Shown here in pieces: positions 6,224 through 7,189 of a stretch of DNA of 7,189 nucleotides (its first letter is position 1; every line of letters starts with the position of its first letter). Source of the DNA: Flavobacteriaceae bacterium (GTDB lineage Bacteria > Bacteroidota > Bacteroidia > Flavobacteriales > Flavobacteriaceae). The notes below the pieces were generated by a model. That model did not search any database, was not told the origin of the DNA, and saw nothing but the letters and a program-made list of their open reading frames with translations. The stretch spans positions 1 to 7,189 of the forward strand of contig JAESTG010000168.1 of the NCBI GenBank assembly GCA_016763715.1. Reading direction: 5' to 3'. The position numbers and the translations under genes are program-made.

Positions 6224-7189
6224 TTGAGTATTTTTAAAGACATAGAAAATATTTACTTCGTTGGCGTAGGTGGCATAGGTATGAGTGCCTTAGCTCGTTA
6301 TGTGAAATTGCTTGGTAAAACGGTCTTTGGTTATGATAAGACTTCTACCAAACTAACCGATGAACTTGTTCAAGAAGGTATAGATATTACATTCATTGAT
6401 GCAGTTAGTGAAGTGGATATTTCTATAATTAATCCTCAAAACACTTTGGTAGTTTATACACCAGCCATTCCGTCGTCTAGTAATATTTTACGGTTTTTTA
6501 CTTCGGAAGGATATACAGTTATCAAAAGAGCTAAATTGTTGGGTGAGGTAACCAGAGATACTCTTTGTTTGGCCGTAGCTGGAACCCATGGAAAAACAAC
6601 AACATCTGCCATATTAGGGCATCTTTTGGCAGAATGTAACATGCCAGTGACTGCCTTTCTTGGTGGAATAGCCGAAAACTATAATTCAAATTTTATAAGT
6701 AAAGGAACGGAAATAACGGTAGTAGAAGCCGATGAATTTGACAGATCCTTTCTTCAACTAAGTCCAGATATTGCCTGTGTTACTTCTATGGATGCCGATC
6801 ATTTGGATATTTACGGAGACTCATCTTCGTTGGAATCATCATTTAAAGAGTTTGCACAATTAGTTCCGAAGAAAGAAAATTTATTTTTTAAAAAGGGATT
6901 GCCATTGGAAGGGCAATCGGTTGCCATTGAAGAAGAAGCTGATTACCAAGCACAAAATGTTACAATTGATAACGGAAGCTATTTATTCGATCTAAAAACT
7001 CCAACCGAGTTGATAAAAGGATTGCGATTTTCTCTAACAGGACATCACAATCTACATAATGCTATCACAGCCTTGGGTATGGCTATTTCAGCGGGAACCC
7101 CAACCCCATGTTTGCCCGAGGCTTTAGATAGTTTCAAAGGTGTACAACGTCGTTTTTCATATAAAATAAGAAGGGACGACTTAGTTTTG
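6224..7189 (+). CDS. murC: UDP-N-acetylmuramate--L-alanine ligase, 3'-truncated by window edge
   Basis: Cytoplasmic ATP-dependent ligase that adds L-Ala to UDP-MurNAc, the first stem-peptide step. 322 residues are visible and the frame is open to the last base; about 130 residues of the C-terminal domain lie beyond the window. Motifs: N-terminal UDP-binding GVGGIGMSALA at 14-24, P-loop GTHGKTTTSA at 120-129, EADEFDRSFL at 168-177, DADHLDIYGD at 190-199, GHHNLHNA at 273-280 and FKGVQRRF at 304-311, which opens the C-terminal domain. GTHGKTT and GVGGIGMSA separate MurC from MurD and MurE. The start is taken as TTG 6224: it is the only canonical start between the murG stop and Met20, and Met20 lies inside the nucleotide-binding loop. 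TTG gives an N-terminus (SIFKDIENIYFVG) of normal length. The gap to murG is 9 nt, so coupling to murG translation is likely. ftsQ, ftsA and ftsZ would be expected downstream. Confidence 0.96.
   Translation, partial: MSIFKDIENIYFVGVGGIGMSALARYVKLLGKTVFGYDKTSTKLTDELVQEGIDITFIDAVSEVDISIINPQNTLVVYTPAIPSSSNILRFFTSEGYTVIKRAKLLGEVTRDTLCLAVAGTHGKTTTSAILGHLLAECNMPVTAFLGGIAENYNSNFISKGTEITVVEADEFDRSFLQLSPDIACVTSMDADHLDIYGDSSSLESSFKEFAQLVPKKENLFFKKGLPLEGQSVAIEEEADYQAQNVTIDNGSYLFDLKTPTELIKGLRFSLTGHHNLHNAITALGMAISAGTPTPCLPEALDSFKGVQRRFSYKIRRDDLVL

Noticed and set aside
6454..6642. Antisense open frame of 62 codons inside murC
   Set aside because: Opposite the MurC P-loop region; murC itself is open through the stretch and motif-rich.
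1..7189. A novel defence, mobile or accessory system
   Set aside because: Every base outside short spacers belongs to a recognised peptidoglycan or division gene; there is no room for another system.

Overview
The window is an uninterrupted slice of a chromosomal division and cell wall (dcw) cluster. Six genes lie on the + strand in the order murE (5' end cut off) - mraY - murD - ftsW - murG - murC (3' end cut off). Together they cover most of the lipid II pathway plus the division-specific glycan polymerase. There are no RNA genes, mobile elements, CRISPR arrays or genes on the other strand, and no gap between genes exceeds 39 nt. The layout points to one operon that starts upstream of the window and continues past its end.

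Organism: the sequence suggests a member of the Bacteroidota, most likely class Flavobacteriia. The evidence is AT-rich DNA, A-rich leaders without Shine-Dalgarno motifs at most starts, murE followed directly by mraY with no murF between them, a MraY of about 410 residues with an enlarged loop, and flavobacterial-looking stretches in MurG and FtsW. MurE carries the DNPR motif of meso-diaminopimelate-adding enzymes, so the peptidoglycan should be of the Gram-negative DAP type. Genus cannot be told from this window.

How the genes work together: MurC adds L-Ala to UDP-MurNAc, MurD adds D-Glu and MurE adds meso-DAP, all in the cytoplasm. MraY moves the phospho-MurNAc-peptide onto undecaprenyl phosphate to give lipid I. 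MurG adds GlcNAc to give lipid II. FtsW polymerises lipid II at the septum, normally with its class B PBP partner FtsI, which is usually encoded just upstream of murE. MurF, which adds D-Ala-D-Ala, is not in this window.

Region by region: 1-1248 murE; 1250-2482 mraY after a 1-nt gap; 2483-2521 spacer with a small hairpin; 2522-3859 murD; 21-nt spacer; 3881-5074 ftsW; 5075-5110 AT-rich spacer with a 14-nt perfect palindrome; about 5111-6214 murG; 9-nt spacer; 6224-7189 murC.

No undescribed system is visible; this is core housekeeping DNA. The real oddities are small. The murG reading frame has no ATG, GTG or TTG ahead of its essential GGGTGGH loop, so it needs a near-cognate start (ATC at 5111 looks best), coupling to ftsW, or a sequence correction. 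murC seems to start at TTG. The five genes mraY to murC all lie in one reading frame. MurD has Arg where Gly is expected in its nucleotide loop, and FtsW has QTST in place of the common QPSE.
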